Shown here: piece after piece, positions 35,701 to 42,953 of the stretch
How positions within the stretch are numbered: the stretch's first letter is position 1
How the letters are laid out: each line of letters begins with the position of its first letter
Assembly (NCBI GenBank): GCA_039822045.1
Contig: JBCBMY010000004.1
Span: 1 to 64,000 of the forward strand
Length of the DNA: 64,000 bases
Direction: 5' to 3'
DNA from: HLUCCA09 sp039822045
Lineage (GTDB): Bacteria; Pseudomonadota; Alphaproteobacteria; Rhodobacterales; Rhodobacteraceae
The notes under the pieces: generated by a model
The model's input: the letters and a program-made list of their open reading frames with translations, nothing else
The model's database searches: none
Told to the model about the DNA's origin: nothing
Translations under genes and position numbers: made by a program

Positions 35701-36130
35701 TACGGTCGAGAACGTCGTCGAGATGCGCCCCGGAGTCGATGTCCAGAGCCATGGCGTACATAGTCTCCATGCCCTTCGTCTTACGGACTCCACCAATCGA
35801 GGCGCCGAAGACGACGCCCGGCCCTGCCTTGTGCTTACCCTCTGGGTGACGTGAGAAGCCCCATGCGGGCGCGTTAGCGCTGCCGGGTTGTCCCTTGATC
35901 CAGTCATCCCATGACAATGTCAGCGGCTTCCACTTGCCGTCCTGCGTGTTTCTCTTGTCGCCTTGACTCCACAGAACGCCGGTTAGGATGGTCGCCTTCT
36001 GATTCAGTATCTCTTTGTATGCAGGCGTCGCAGGCCCGCTCACGATAGCGTCGTTGAAGTACCAATCTTCGTCGGGGCTAACGAGCGTAAAGGTCGCGTC
36101 GTGTCCTTCCACAGGGCTAGAATCTAGCAT
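32798..36130 (-). CDS. Primase-polymerase / helicase-like replication protein
   Basis: 1110 residues. The N-terminal part resembles an archaeo-eukaryotic-type primase-polymerase: ALDIDSG with Asp130 and Asp132, KFRLILPL, and a later SRLFYTARHP. A Zn-like segment (CPFEHEH to CHHDSC) lies at about 390-430. The C-terminal part follows the phage/plasmid helicase pattern: a degenerate Walker A-like KDKPRTGASLIMD near 765, VLLIDLDPKLENPGTR near 873, then FEAHNKIIGGVLDNAGIFGFLDN. The usual GTGK is RTGA here, so ATPase activity is uncertain. It should replicate the excised element. Confidence 0.72.
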   Translation of the reverse strand: MLDSSPVEGHDATFTLVSPDEDWYFNDAIVSGPATPAYKEILNQKATILTGVLWSQGDKRNTQDGKWKPLTLSWDDWIKGQPGSANAPAWGFSRHPEGKHKAGPGVVFGASIGGVRKTKGMETMYAMALDIDSGAHLDDVLDRIEELGLFCLVYTSYNHGKRGLELKRDDVLRKLKIKTDPTLDAVKEYLRDHSKDHFEEDFLAEIEIAEQKKQRSDGVKIVLDTPPLDKFRLILPLAAPVKLIDLASTQDEALKIWEDKICGLAVNMLGVHFDTSCTDVSRLFYTARHPKGNSEWGAYVVRGDPLRFGDVPSYPKASYTKNRDANPFLAAGGASDKEEVPQCYTPSGRSLNDWHRIYKDKFLLADLLETYCSDRIRVAGSEAHGHVHIECPFEHEHSSEGGFACMAVNSIDAQSEYWTWFCHHDSCQGRHKLQFLEEALRQGWFDENLLFDADEGYILSADDEEEAEELQAKVEAVKAGPLKLKKRQDVEDAVAKLGDKPEDADIDAFIERIKGPLKDAVYGDLVKALKKPLNVPIAVVRKRLSHLRQKAADEGAIDLENRYNANCDEVHKRMTDQGDDPRLFHSTERLTTLEWNERGNLRIVPLDKDGFRSRIEQKIEFIRGESYVGCPHDVVNNVFHRPKSDYPPLHRVIMSPVYDADMNLITDPGYHPESGLFYQPKDGFDMARVSEDPTEEEVERAVEDLIDLFADFPLEGLTRAELEEIAEGREVPSFCHVLSACLTPICREFIEGPTPGHLARKDKPRTGASLIMDTSSWISMLEAPKPQSLPSRKEEVQKTIVSTLDSGIGEAYWDNLPDDGKVDFGELAAAITAWPTYSARRLGVSEMIECVVKVVWKLTGNRTALSEELAGRVLLIDLDPKLENPGTRPKSQFKYDLKTYAPANAGRYLHALLTLVQYCKACGCPMWEGTPMGGFEAHNKIIGGVLDNAGIFGFLDNREKLKATVMSDNPEHALLDALIEEHHKRLTVFRVGSTTKVPKELGKGEDAQPFPYADARVVDVCDVLNEVGVAIPHWGYALDRETGSVIYPHSSIATIRQRLRAMQTTREWTEDREDVVKRQGRYTLRLVHRDKHGNIYAFERLPLIPMEEAA

Positions 36131-36217
36131 TCTTGTACTTTCTCAATGTTTGCCTCCATGTTTGCGGCCCTCTTCTGTCGTCAAAATATTAGCGCGCTCA
36201 TTCAATGGAGCGCTTGG

Positions 36218-36682
36218 CTAGTCATGCTTCGGCTGCGGAGCTGGTAGCGGCAGCGCGCTAACGCGCGCCTCCATCGCTTCGAAGTGTTCGACGAAGACTT
36301 CGCAGATCGCGTAGTGATAGTCGTCCCAGTCGTCGTCCTCGACGCCTTCCAGTCCGACATTCCCTTCGAATTCGCCCCTCGCTTCCTCTTCGAAGTCCTC
36401 CGACCACGTAAGCGCATATGACCCGTATTCAGTTCGTGTGGTCTGTCCGTTCGGCTGGTCAAGGAAGTCCCCGACCGTTTCCAGCGGCTTCGGTTCCTCT
36501 ACTTCTGCGGCTATGACGTCGCCGTCGTCGAGCACTTCCCAGTGGACTATCGGCTCGGGCGGTTCCATGTTCGCTACCCCGCCCGCCACCCATTCCAACA
36601 TGTGACGGTCCCAAGCGCCGCCCGGCGCGGCATAGGCCGCAGCGCGGGCTTGCAGCTCTTTGTAATGCTCGTCAGTCAACAT
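36218..36682 (-). CDS. Acidic hypothetical protein of the element
   Basis: 154 residues from ATG 36682, with GGAGA 6 bases upstream. Very acidic, especially 105-135 (FEGNVGLEGVEDDDWDDYHY), with no recognised domain. It lies 87 bases upstream of the replication gene in the same direction and is probably co-transcribed. DNA mimicry would fit the charge but is speculation. Confidence 0.6.
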   Translation of the reverse strand: MLTDEHYKELQARAAAYAAPGGAWDRHMLEWVAGGVANMEPPEPIVHWEVLDDGDVIAAEVEEPKPLETVGDFLDQPNGQTTRTEYGSYALTWSEDFEEEARGEFEGNVGLEGVEDDDWDDYHYAICEVFVEHFEAMEARVSALPLPAPQPKHD

Positions 36683-36765
36683 GTTGGATCTCCTTTGCTG
36701 TGGATCTGCCGCGAAGGATACGAGCGACCCGCAATCGGTCAACGCCGGGCAACACCGTAAGCTAT

Positions 36766-36950
36766 TGTCACAAAACACCTTTTTAGGCTTGAAGGCGAAG
36801 TTGCGAAGATTAACATTCAATTTGTGGCGTCCGTCGGCGCAAGCGCCACAACATGTGGGGTCAAAAACCTCACGAAAGCGTGATCACCGGCACCCCTGAG
36901 ACTCGGCAAAATGTCACAAAATCAAAGACTTACTGGATATTTTGTCACAA
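36766..36950. repeat. Three TGTCACAA repeats upstream of the acidic gene
   Basis: TGTCACAAAA at 36766-36775 and 36912-36921 and TGTCACAAC at 36943-36951 share one orientation in the 290-base gap 36683-36972. They may be iterons or operator sites for the replication genes; no gene is supported in the gap. Confidence 0.4.
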
Positions 36951-36972
36951 CACACGCCGAATCGCGGGGGCG

Positions 36973-37329
36973 TCAGGGGAACAGCACAGGCCTTGGAAAT
37001 GTGTTCGCGATATTGCGCAACATGCGCTTATGAAGACCGGTGAAGATCAGCTCACAATCTGGCCCGCCCACACCGCCACTGCGCAACCAAGCACCGCCGC
37101 CAAAGTGCATGAATCGCGCTTCAGCAAGCGCTGGTCCCGCGCATACGCCGACCCACTCGACAAGTTTTTCGTACTCGGATGCGTGTAATCTGATGGCGCC
37201 GCGTTTATCGTTCTCGATATCGCGCCAATGCGCAATGCCGCCGATGCAGGCGCTTATATGACATTGCGCGTGCTCACGCTGCCTTTCGATTGGCGTCAAA
37301 CTCTTCAATCTCACGTCTAATTCTCTCAT
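36973..37329 (-). CDS. Hypothetical protein of the element
   Basis: 118 residues from ATG 37329 (MRELDVRLKS); the frame is open to 37380. No domain is recognised. Single Cys and His residues (AQCHISAC) are too few for a clear zinc motif. It overlaps the end of the 37274-37501 gene by 56 bases, so either this start is too early or the genes overlap. Confidence 0.45.
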   Translation of the reverse strand: MRELDVRLKSLTPIERQREHAQCHISACIGGIAHWRDIENDKRGAIRLHASEYEKLVEWVGVCAGPALAEARFMHFGGGAWLRSGGVGGPDCELIFTGLHKRMLRNIANTFPRPVLFP

Positions 37330-37501
37330 TTTCCTCAATAAATTGCTGTTCAGTCCACGTTGCCCTGACGGCCTCGGCACGGCGAAACTTCATGCGGCGG
37401 TCCAGACCGCCGCTTTGCTTGCTTGACGACGTGCCTCGGTAGAAATGATCGGACTGGCCGGGCGCCGCAATTAAGATGTCGCGGGCTAGAGTCGTCGTCA
37501 C
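37274..37501 (-). CDS. Small hypothetical protein of the element
   Basis: 75 residues; the ATG overlaps the stop of the preceding gene (ATGA), which supports it being real. The C-terminal half is a charged helix (EQQFIEENERIRREIEEFDA) that could form a coiled coil. No family recognised. Confidence 0.55.
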   Translation of the reverse strand: MTTTLARDILIAAPGQSDHFYRGTSSSKQSGGLDRRMKFRRAEAVRATWTEQQFIEENERIRREIEEFDANRKAA

Positions 37502-37935
37502 AGACCTCCCTCCAATCTGGCGGCGACTTCTTTGGTGACGTAGTCATCGAGTTGCCCCGTGCGGGCCAGCGTCATTCGTCGGGGCGGGGCTAGCTCATTC
37601 ACTACTTCTTGGGCCAGCTCGCGCTTCTTTTTTTCGTCGGAGAATGCGAGCGCGCGCATACTTAGCTCATCCGCCTCCACCATCTCACGTGCAAGGGTGT
37701 CGAATTGTTGCTTCGATTGTGGGACGTCCGGATCTTCCACGCCTTCAATCGCGCACACAATCTCTGGGCGTCGGACCACTTCGCGCAATAGATTATCTGC
37801 GCAAATCTCGGCGAGTCTGTTCCCGTAGCGACGCGCTAAGGCCACTTGCAGGCCTTGGATAATGGGCTCCAAGCGCTGGAGCTGAGGCTTAGTAAGTCCC
37901 GCCCAAACCTGTTCGGTCGTATTCAGATTAGACAT
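37498..37935 (-). CDS. Hypothetical helical protein of the element
   Basis: 145 residues from ATG 37935 (MSNLNTTEQVWAGLTKPQLQ), with a GAGA-type site. Predicted all-helical with no signal peptide; no family is recognised. It starts inside the last codons of the AlpA-like gene and ends in an ATGA overlap with the next gene, so it belongs to an early operon of the element that probably includes the regulatory and replication genes. Confidence 0.6.
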   Translation of the reverse strand: MSNLNTTEQVWAGLTKPQLQRLEPIIQGLQVALARRYGNRLAEICADNLLREVVRRPEIVCAIEGVEDPDVPQSKQQFDTLAREMVEADELSMRALAFSDEKKKRELAQEVVNELAPPRRMTLARTGQLDDYVTKEVAARLEGGL

Positions 37936-38167
37936 TCTCTCGCGCCTTTCGGATGATGTCTGCAATCTTGGAGCTATCGATTTTGTGCTCTCGAAGACGC
38001 GCAACGACATCGCTGAGCGCGTATAGGCGCGTTGCTCCTCCGCCATTTGTGGGAGAGGAGGTCGCCGCTACCGGCAACGGATAAGGTTGGCGGATCAGTT
38101 TTCTCGCCTTTTGATAGTTCACGCCGAGCGCGTCGGCTAAAAAGAATATGCTGACCATCTGGGCCAC
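37928..38167 (-). CDS. AlpA/MerR-like helix-turn-helix protein, possible excisionase
   Basis: 79 residues. FFLADALGVNYQKARKLIRQ reads as a helix-turn-helix close to the AlpA/MerR type, and LYALSDVVARLREH as the following helix. It is the first gene after the integrase and opens a leftward operon of small genes. Small proteins in this place usually regulate or assist excision. A perfect palindrome (38229-38250) lies 62 bases upstream and may be its operator. Confidence 0.6.
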   Translation of the reverse strand: MAQMVSIFFLADALGVNYQKARKLIRQPYPLPVAATSSPTNGGGATRLYALSDVVARLREHKIDSSKIADIIRKARENV

Positions 38168-38228
38168 CTATGTAAGATTCTGAAAAACACGCTTTAATGA
38201 GTGTCCCTCTGGGACTCCCTTCGCGTGG

Positions 38229-38250
38229 TGATCAGCGCGGGCGCTGATCA
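38229..38250. promoter_or_regulatory. 10-bp-arm palindrome upstream of the AlpA-like operon
   Basis: TGATCAGCGC and GCGCTGATCA with a GG spacer, perfect in both arms. Placed between the end of the integrase gene and the AlpA-like start in the 216-base gap 38168-38383. An operator or a hairpin terminator for the integrase; no T-tract is present, which favours an operator. Confidence 0.5.
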
Positions 38251-38383
38251 TGCGTACTGCATAACACGAAAAAGTCGGGCCTGTCAATAATCAGCTTGAC
38301 AACGGTCATGCAATTGTTGCAGCCGCTATCCGAATCGGCTTCAAGGAGTGTGTGGGTCGCTGCTGTGCGGACCCGTCTCTAGG

Positions 38384-39949
38384 TTACCCCCGCACGAATG
38401 CGGCAACTGCCTCCAACGCCTCCAGCTTTTCGGGCAGCATGTCGGCATTTCCGTAACTTTCTTCGGTAGTATCCTCGCCGTCCAATCGCCCCGCGATCAT
38501 TCGGCGGATTTCCTTGTCGATATCAGCGCGTCGAGCTGCCGTAGTCCATGCGTGGCGGAAGGCATGGAAGCTTTGGCCAGTCTTTTTGATGCCGAGAGGT
38601 GTCAGTATCTTGTCGTTCAACCGCTTGCGGTAGTTTTCCGAGAACCGCTCATTGCTGTCGGGGCGGACCTCGATGCGCTCAACAGTCCTGTTCTTGTGCG
38701 TATAGTCTTCGAGGAACAGGAACCGACCGCCCGCCTGACGGCGGCGCTCGACATAGTCCAGAAAGCCCGCGTCGATCACCGCCTTGGGAAGTGGAACAAG
38801 GCGCACCGAATGGCGGTTCTTCACCTTCTGATCTTCGTCTAAGTCCGAGATTCTCAGATAGGCAATGTTGCCTTCCGTACGGACGTCCTCAGCGAGGAGT
38901 TGTCCAAGCTCCTCCCGTCGGGCGCCGGTGTAGGCGCCAAGGAGCGGCATCCAATGGTCCATGAGGTCGGGATCATATTGCGTCGCTGCATCGAGGATCG
39001 CGTCCACTTCTTCAACCGTGAAGCCCTTGTCGACCGACTTGGCGGATTTCTTCAAACGCGGTGCGTCCATTGTGTAACCAGCGAATGGGTCGCCGGTGAG
39101 GCCGCTCTTCCCTTTGTTGGTAGCCCACTTGAGAAGCTGCTTCATGTGATCGATGTAACGCTTACGGGTCTTGTAGCTGATGGTCTCAAGACCTTCATCT
39201 GCTGCGACCTTGATAGCCTTCTTGATCGGAAGAGCGCGTATGCTTTTCTCAGTGGACGTGGGTAGGCCCGTAAGGGCCTGATCGAAATCGCTCAGGTGTT
39301 CGCGTCGAAGGTCTGCGAGCGGTACGTCGCCGTGAAGCTCCAACCATCTGCGTATCGTGTTTCGCATCTGCTTACGTGCTTGGAGAGGCCAGTCCTTGGC
39401 TTCTAGGAAGGCCTCGGAAACGGTCTCGATACCTTCGCCGCCCGGTATCGCGACGTCCTGCCCTAGAGCGTGGAGCAACTGCCCGATCTCTCGGATGCGC
39501 GCCTCTTGGAGAGCAAGGTCGCGCTGGTGGCGTGCTTCTTCCTCCTCGTCGAGCCACTCATGATAGCGACGGTCCTGCGGGCTCAGTTCGATATCCCACG
39601 GTTCGACGTTCACGGGTTGGCTCATATGCTCCAAAACTCTCTCTTCCGAGCGAAGGCGCTCCAAGAGGCCTTCCAGACCTCCCACTGCTTTCACATACTC
39701 GCGCGCGTCCTCTGGTAGCTTCTCGATCAGTGAGTCTGATGCCTTCGTCGCGGCAAGCTCTTCCTTCTTCGCGATGAACTCTGCCTTCTTCTTGATCACG
39801 GCGTCACGGGCAGTTGCAGGATCACCGGTGCCAAGTGTGCCGGTCAGGATCTTCTTGTCGTAGACATCCTGCAGCTCCTTCGGAACCGGCAGGTTCAGGT
39901 GGTACTTGGCGCCGCGTATCTTGGTGCCGCGAACCGCTGGAAGGGCCAT
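38384..39949 (-). CDS. int: Tyrosine recombinase / integrase
   Basis: 521 residues from ATG 39949 with a near-perfect AAAGGAGG site. The N-terminal region (MALPAVRGTKIRG to LGTGDPATARDAV) fits the arm-binding domain seen in DUF6538-type integrases, and the core-binding domain is in the middle. The catalytic residues are visible: Arg in GAYTGARREELGQL (about 343), His-x-x-Arg in SFHAFRHAWTT (about 460) and Tyr in TEESYGNAD (about 496). It lies 104 bases from the tRNA-Thr 3' end and is transcribed in the same direction. It should insert and excise the 16.4-kb element. Confidence 0.93.
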   Translation of the reverse strand: MALPAVRGTKIRGAKYHLNLPVPKELQDVYDKKILTGTLGTGDPATARDAVIKKKAEFIAKKEELAATKASDSLIEKLPEDAREYVKAVGGLEGLLERLRSEERVLEHMSQPVNVEPWDIELSPQDRRYHEWLDEEEEARHQRDLALQEARIREIGQLLHALGQDVAIPGGEGIETVSEAFLEAKDWPLQARKQMRNTIRRWLELHGDVPLADLRREHLSDFDQALTGLPTSTEKSIRALPIKKAIKVAADEGLETISYKTRKRYIDHMKQLLKWATNKGKSGLTGDPFAGYTMDAPRLKKSAKSVDKGFTVEEVDAILDAATQYDPDLMDHWMPLLGAYTGARREELGQLLAEDVRTEGNIAYLRISDLDEDQKVKNRHSVRLVPLPKAVIDAGFLDYVERRRQAGGRFLFLEDYTHKNRTVERIEVRPDSNERFSENYRKRLNDKILTPLGIKKTGQSFHAFRHAWTTAARRADIDKEIRRMIAGRLDGEDTTEESYGNADMLPEKLEALEAVAAFVRG

Positions 39950-39961
39950 GCTCGCCTCCTT

Positions 39962-39995
39962 TGTACCAATTCAGGTTGGTACAAAAGTTGGTACA
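39962..39995. repeat. Right integrase arm-type repeats
   Basis: GTTGGTACA at 39975-39983 and 39987-39995 (12-bp spacing), plus an inverted TGTACCAA at 39962-39969. They match the nonamers near the left att site and overlap the integrase promoter, so the integrase may also repress itself. Confidence 0.7.
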
Positions 39996-40052
39996 AAGCA
40001 ATGGGCGGAGGCCCTTGTTTTGCTGAACTAACTGTTTCTATTGGGGGATTGG

Positions 40053-40127
<75 letters not shown>

Positions 40128-40872
40128 GAGTGGCGGGTTCCTAACCCCCAAAACCCCTTGCTACAAGCAGAAAGGTGGGCTGAACGTGTGCTCCGGCCGA
40201 GCTGCTTAGAACGCGTGTTGGCACTGACGCGGGTGGACGTTCTTGGAAGTACGAATAGGCTACTTTAGTCTCCCCGCAGTTTGTTCCCGCTTCCCCCGTG
40301 GCATGGTGAGCCGACATCAAGTGTTTCGCGTCTAGCAGTGGCTGCTTGCGATGCGAACTGCATCGGGTTTGTCAGGGGCGCTTTGAGCCTCTCGCTTGCG
40401 GACTCGGAGGTGGATGTAGGCTTGGACCGGGCGCCGGGAATCGAGGCGTACGCCAAGCCCTGCCGGCGGGGGCAACCTGCGGATGATCACTAGCTGTCGG
40501 AATGCGCATCCAAGCCGGGTTTCTCGGCAGAGCGGAGCACACATGAGACTTTCGCTCACTGCCCCAGTGCCCCCACTTGTCGGACTTGGGTTCGCGCTCG
40601 CGCACCAGAGTTCGACAAGCACAACGTCGGTGCATGCCGGGGCAAATCCACTCGCGCCATCTTTTGGAAGAACGTGATTTGAGGGCTTTAGAGATAGGGC
40701 GCGGTTGCGGGATCGTCCCTTAGCAGAAAATGCACTACGCCTGAGCTACGACAGTCGTCGATGTGACGGGTGCCCTGATGATGTGCGGCCAACATGCAAG
40801 GCCTTTCTATGCTGCTACATCCCATGGGCGCTTTCTCTGGACTGCTGGACGCGTGTGGCGTAAGGCGCGCAC
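40128..40872. other. 745 bases without a gene, with a tRNA-like remnant
   Basis: No frame here has a motif or good ribosome-binding site. The only recognisable item is a tRNA 5'-half-like string at 40710-40754 on the minus strand. Confidence 0.5.
40710..40754 (-). pseudogene. Possible tRNA fragment
   Basis: On the minus strand CTGTCGTAGCTCAGGCGTAG resembles the 5' acceptor and D arm of the nearby tRNA-Thr (GCTGCCGTAGCTCAGGGGTA). The anticodon stem no longer pairs and no T arm follows. It may be the scar of an older integration event. Confidence 0.4.
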
Positions 40873-41058
40873 ATGGCGGATCACGTGCGCGCGAGTGGCA
40901 GAAAACGTCGCGCAAGTGATCGCGATGAAAGGCTGAAGGCAGCGTTGCGCGCCAACTTGCGCCGGCGGAAAGGGCAGTCGTTTCCGCAAGACGCCGAGCC
41001 CGTGAAATACGATCCGGACACGCCGGGCGACAAAAATGAGGACAGAGCAGATGGATAA
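40873..41058 (+). CDS. Small basic protein upstream of murA
   Basis: 61 residues. The first half is Arg/Lys-rich (RDERLKAALRANLRRRKGQS), the second half acidic. Its end overlaps the murA start by 8 bases. Similar short RRKxQ-type proteins stand before murA in other Rhodobacterales as far as I recall; function unknown. Confidence 0.65.
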   Translation: MADHVRASGRKRRASDRDERLKAALRANLRRRKGQSFPQDAEPVKYDPDTPGDKNEDRADG

Positions 41059-42325
41059 GATCGTCGTGACGGGCAATGGTCCGCTGAAGGGCCGCATTCC
41101 GATTTCAGGGGCCAAGAACGCATGTCTCGCCCTTATGCCAGCAACGCTTCTGACCGAGGAGCCGCTGACGCTGACGAATGCGCCGCGGCTGTCCGACATC
41201 AGCACGATGACGACCCTGCTGCAGTCGCTTGGCTCCGAAGTGTCCGGCCTACGAGATGGGACGGTGCTCGCGATGTCGTCGCACGGTCTGAGGGGCGCGC
41301 GGGCCGATTATGATATCGTGCGCAAGATGCGCGCCTCGATCCTCGTCCTAGGACCGCTTTTGGCGCGTCTGGGACATGCGCAGGTGTCGCTGCCAGGTGG
41401 CTGCGCGATCGGTGCACGGCCTGTGGACCTGCACCTGAGAGTATTGGAGGCGATGGGCGCGGAGCTGGATCTGCGCGATGGCTACGTGCATGCGAAGGCG
41501 CCGGGCGGGAGACTGAAGGCGGCGCGCTTCGCGTTTCCCTTTGTGTCGGTCGGGGCGACCGAGAACGCGTTGCTCGCCGCGACGCTTGCCAAGGGTACGA
41601 CGGTTTTGGAGAACGCCGCACGCGAGCCTGAGATTGCCGACCTTGCCCGCTGCCTGCGCGCTATGGGCGCGCGGATCGAGGGGGAAGGCACCCCGACCCT
41701 GACAATCGAAGGGGTCGAGCGCCTCGGCGGCGCCACGCACCGCGTGATTGCCGACCGTATCGAGCTCGGCACCTACATGCTCGCGCCCGCCATAACCGGC
41801 GGCGAGGTCGAGCTGATGGGCGGGAGCCTCGATCTGGTGGAAAGTTTCGTCGAGAAACTCTCGGCGGCCGAAGTGGAAGTGACCCAGACCAATGAGGGTC
41901 TGCATGTCCGGCGCAAGAATGGCCGTGTTTGTGCGACTGATGTCACGACGGCGCCGTTCCCCGGCTTCCCCACCGATTTGCAGGCCCAGATGATGGCGCT
42001 TCTGTGCACGGCCGACGGGGTGAGCCGGCTGGAAGAGACGATTTTCGAGAACCGGTTCATGCATGCGCCCGAACTGATGCGGATGGGCGCGCAGATCGAC
42101 GTGCAGGGCGGTGTGGCGATGGTCACCGGCGTGGAGCACCTCAAAGGCGCCCCGGTGATGGCGACAGACCTGCGCGCCTCGGTCTCGCTGATCCTGGCCG
42201 CGCTTGCGGCGGAGGGCGAAACGGTGGTGAGCCGTGTCTACCATCTCGACCGCGGCTACGAGCGGTTGGAAGACAAGCTGTCGGCGTGCGGCGCCAAGAT
42301 CGAACGGATCCATGGCGACGGATGA
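41051..42325 (+). CDS. murA: UDP-N-acetylglucosamine 1-carboxyvinyltransferase
   Basis: 424 residues from ATG 41051, with GAGGA 8 bases upstream; an in-frame ATG at 41036 is less likely. MurA transfers enolpyruvate from PEP to UDP-GlcNAc, the first committed step of peptidoglycan synthesis. The PEP-binding loop has the active Cys118 in LPGGCAIGARPVDLHL, the target of fosfomycin. The N-terminal ISGAKNACLALMPA and the C-terminal DLRASVSLILAALAAEG are characteristic. It heads the conserved murA-DUF2948 pair. Confidence 0.95.
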   Translation: MDKIVVTGNGPLKGRIPISGAKNACLALMPATLLTEEPLTLTNAPRLSDISTMTTLLQSLGSEVSGLRDGTVLAMSSHGLRGARADYDIVRKMRASILVLGPLLARLGHAQVSLPGGCAIGARPVDLHLRVLEAMGAELDLRDGYVHAKAPGGRLKAARFAFPFVSVGATENALLAATLAKGTTVLENAAREPEIADLARCLRAMGARIEGEGTPTLTIEGVERLGGATHRVIADRIELGTYMLAPAITGGEVELMGGSLDLVESFVEKLSAAEVEVTQTNEGLHVRRKNGRVCATDVTTAPFPGFPTDLQAQMMALLCTADGVSRLEETIFENRFMHAPELMRMGAQIDVQGGVAMVTGVEHLKGAPVMATDLRASVSLILAALAAEGETVVSRVYHLDRGYERLEDKLSACGAKIERIHGDG

Positions 42326-42803
42326 CGCCCGGTTCGAGGATGGAGCGGAGCAGCCGCTCTTTCTGACGGCCAACGATGTAGAGGGCCTCGGGGTGATGGC
42401 CGCCCTCACGCAAGACGCGGTCTTCCCGATGACTGAGATGCGCTGGCAAGCCAAGGCGCGCCGGTTCGCCATCCTGCTTAACCGCTTCCGGTGGGAAGAC
42501 AAGGCACAGGCCGAGCGGCGTGGGCGGCCCTATGAGCGAGTGCAGTCGCTGCTCGTTGCCGACGGAGTCCTGGGCGTCCAGAGCCAGGGGATCGATCGGT
42601 CAGACAGCGAGACGGTCCTTTCGCTCTTGTCGCTGGACTGGGCTGGCGCTGACGATCCCGATCGTGATCCGTCGGGGCGGTTGACCCTTACGCTCGCCGG
42701 CGACGGTGCCGTCGCGATCGAGGCGGAATGCCTTGACGTGACACTGAAGGATGTCACGCGTCCGTACCTCGCTCCGTCGGGCAAAGCGCCGGATCACGGG
42801 TAG
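42312..42803 (+). CDS. DUF2948 family protein
   Basis: 163 residues; the ATG lies 14 bases inside the murA end. LTANDVEGLGVMAALTQDAVFPMTEMRW and RFAILLNRFRWED are the pattern of this alphaproteobacterial family of unknown function, normally found between murA and hisD. Here the next genes are instead a peroxidase and a xylose regulon, so the block is interrupted after this gene. No signal peptide. Confidence 0.85.
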   Translation: MATDDARFEDGAEQPLFLTANDVEGLGVMAALTQDAVFPMTEMRWQAKARRFAILLNRFRWEDKAQAERRGRPYERVQSLLVADGVLGVQSQGIDRSDSETVLSLLSLDWAGADDPDRDPSGRLTLTLAGDGAVAIEAECLDVTLKDVTRPYLAPSGKAPDHG

Positions 42804-42953
42804 GCTCCCAAAGACTACGGAGCGACAGTGCATTAGGGTCTATCGCCCCCGGCTTTGATTGACGCCCAAGGATCGTGCTCCCTAGGCGCTCCGCGCGGAT
42901 GTTCAATCTTGACCCACACGCATCTCATCGCTCCCCTGCTTGCGGAGGGTATC

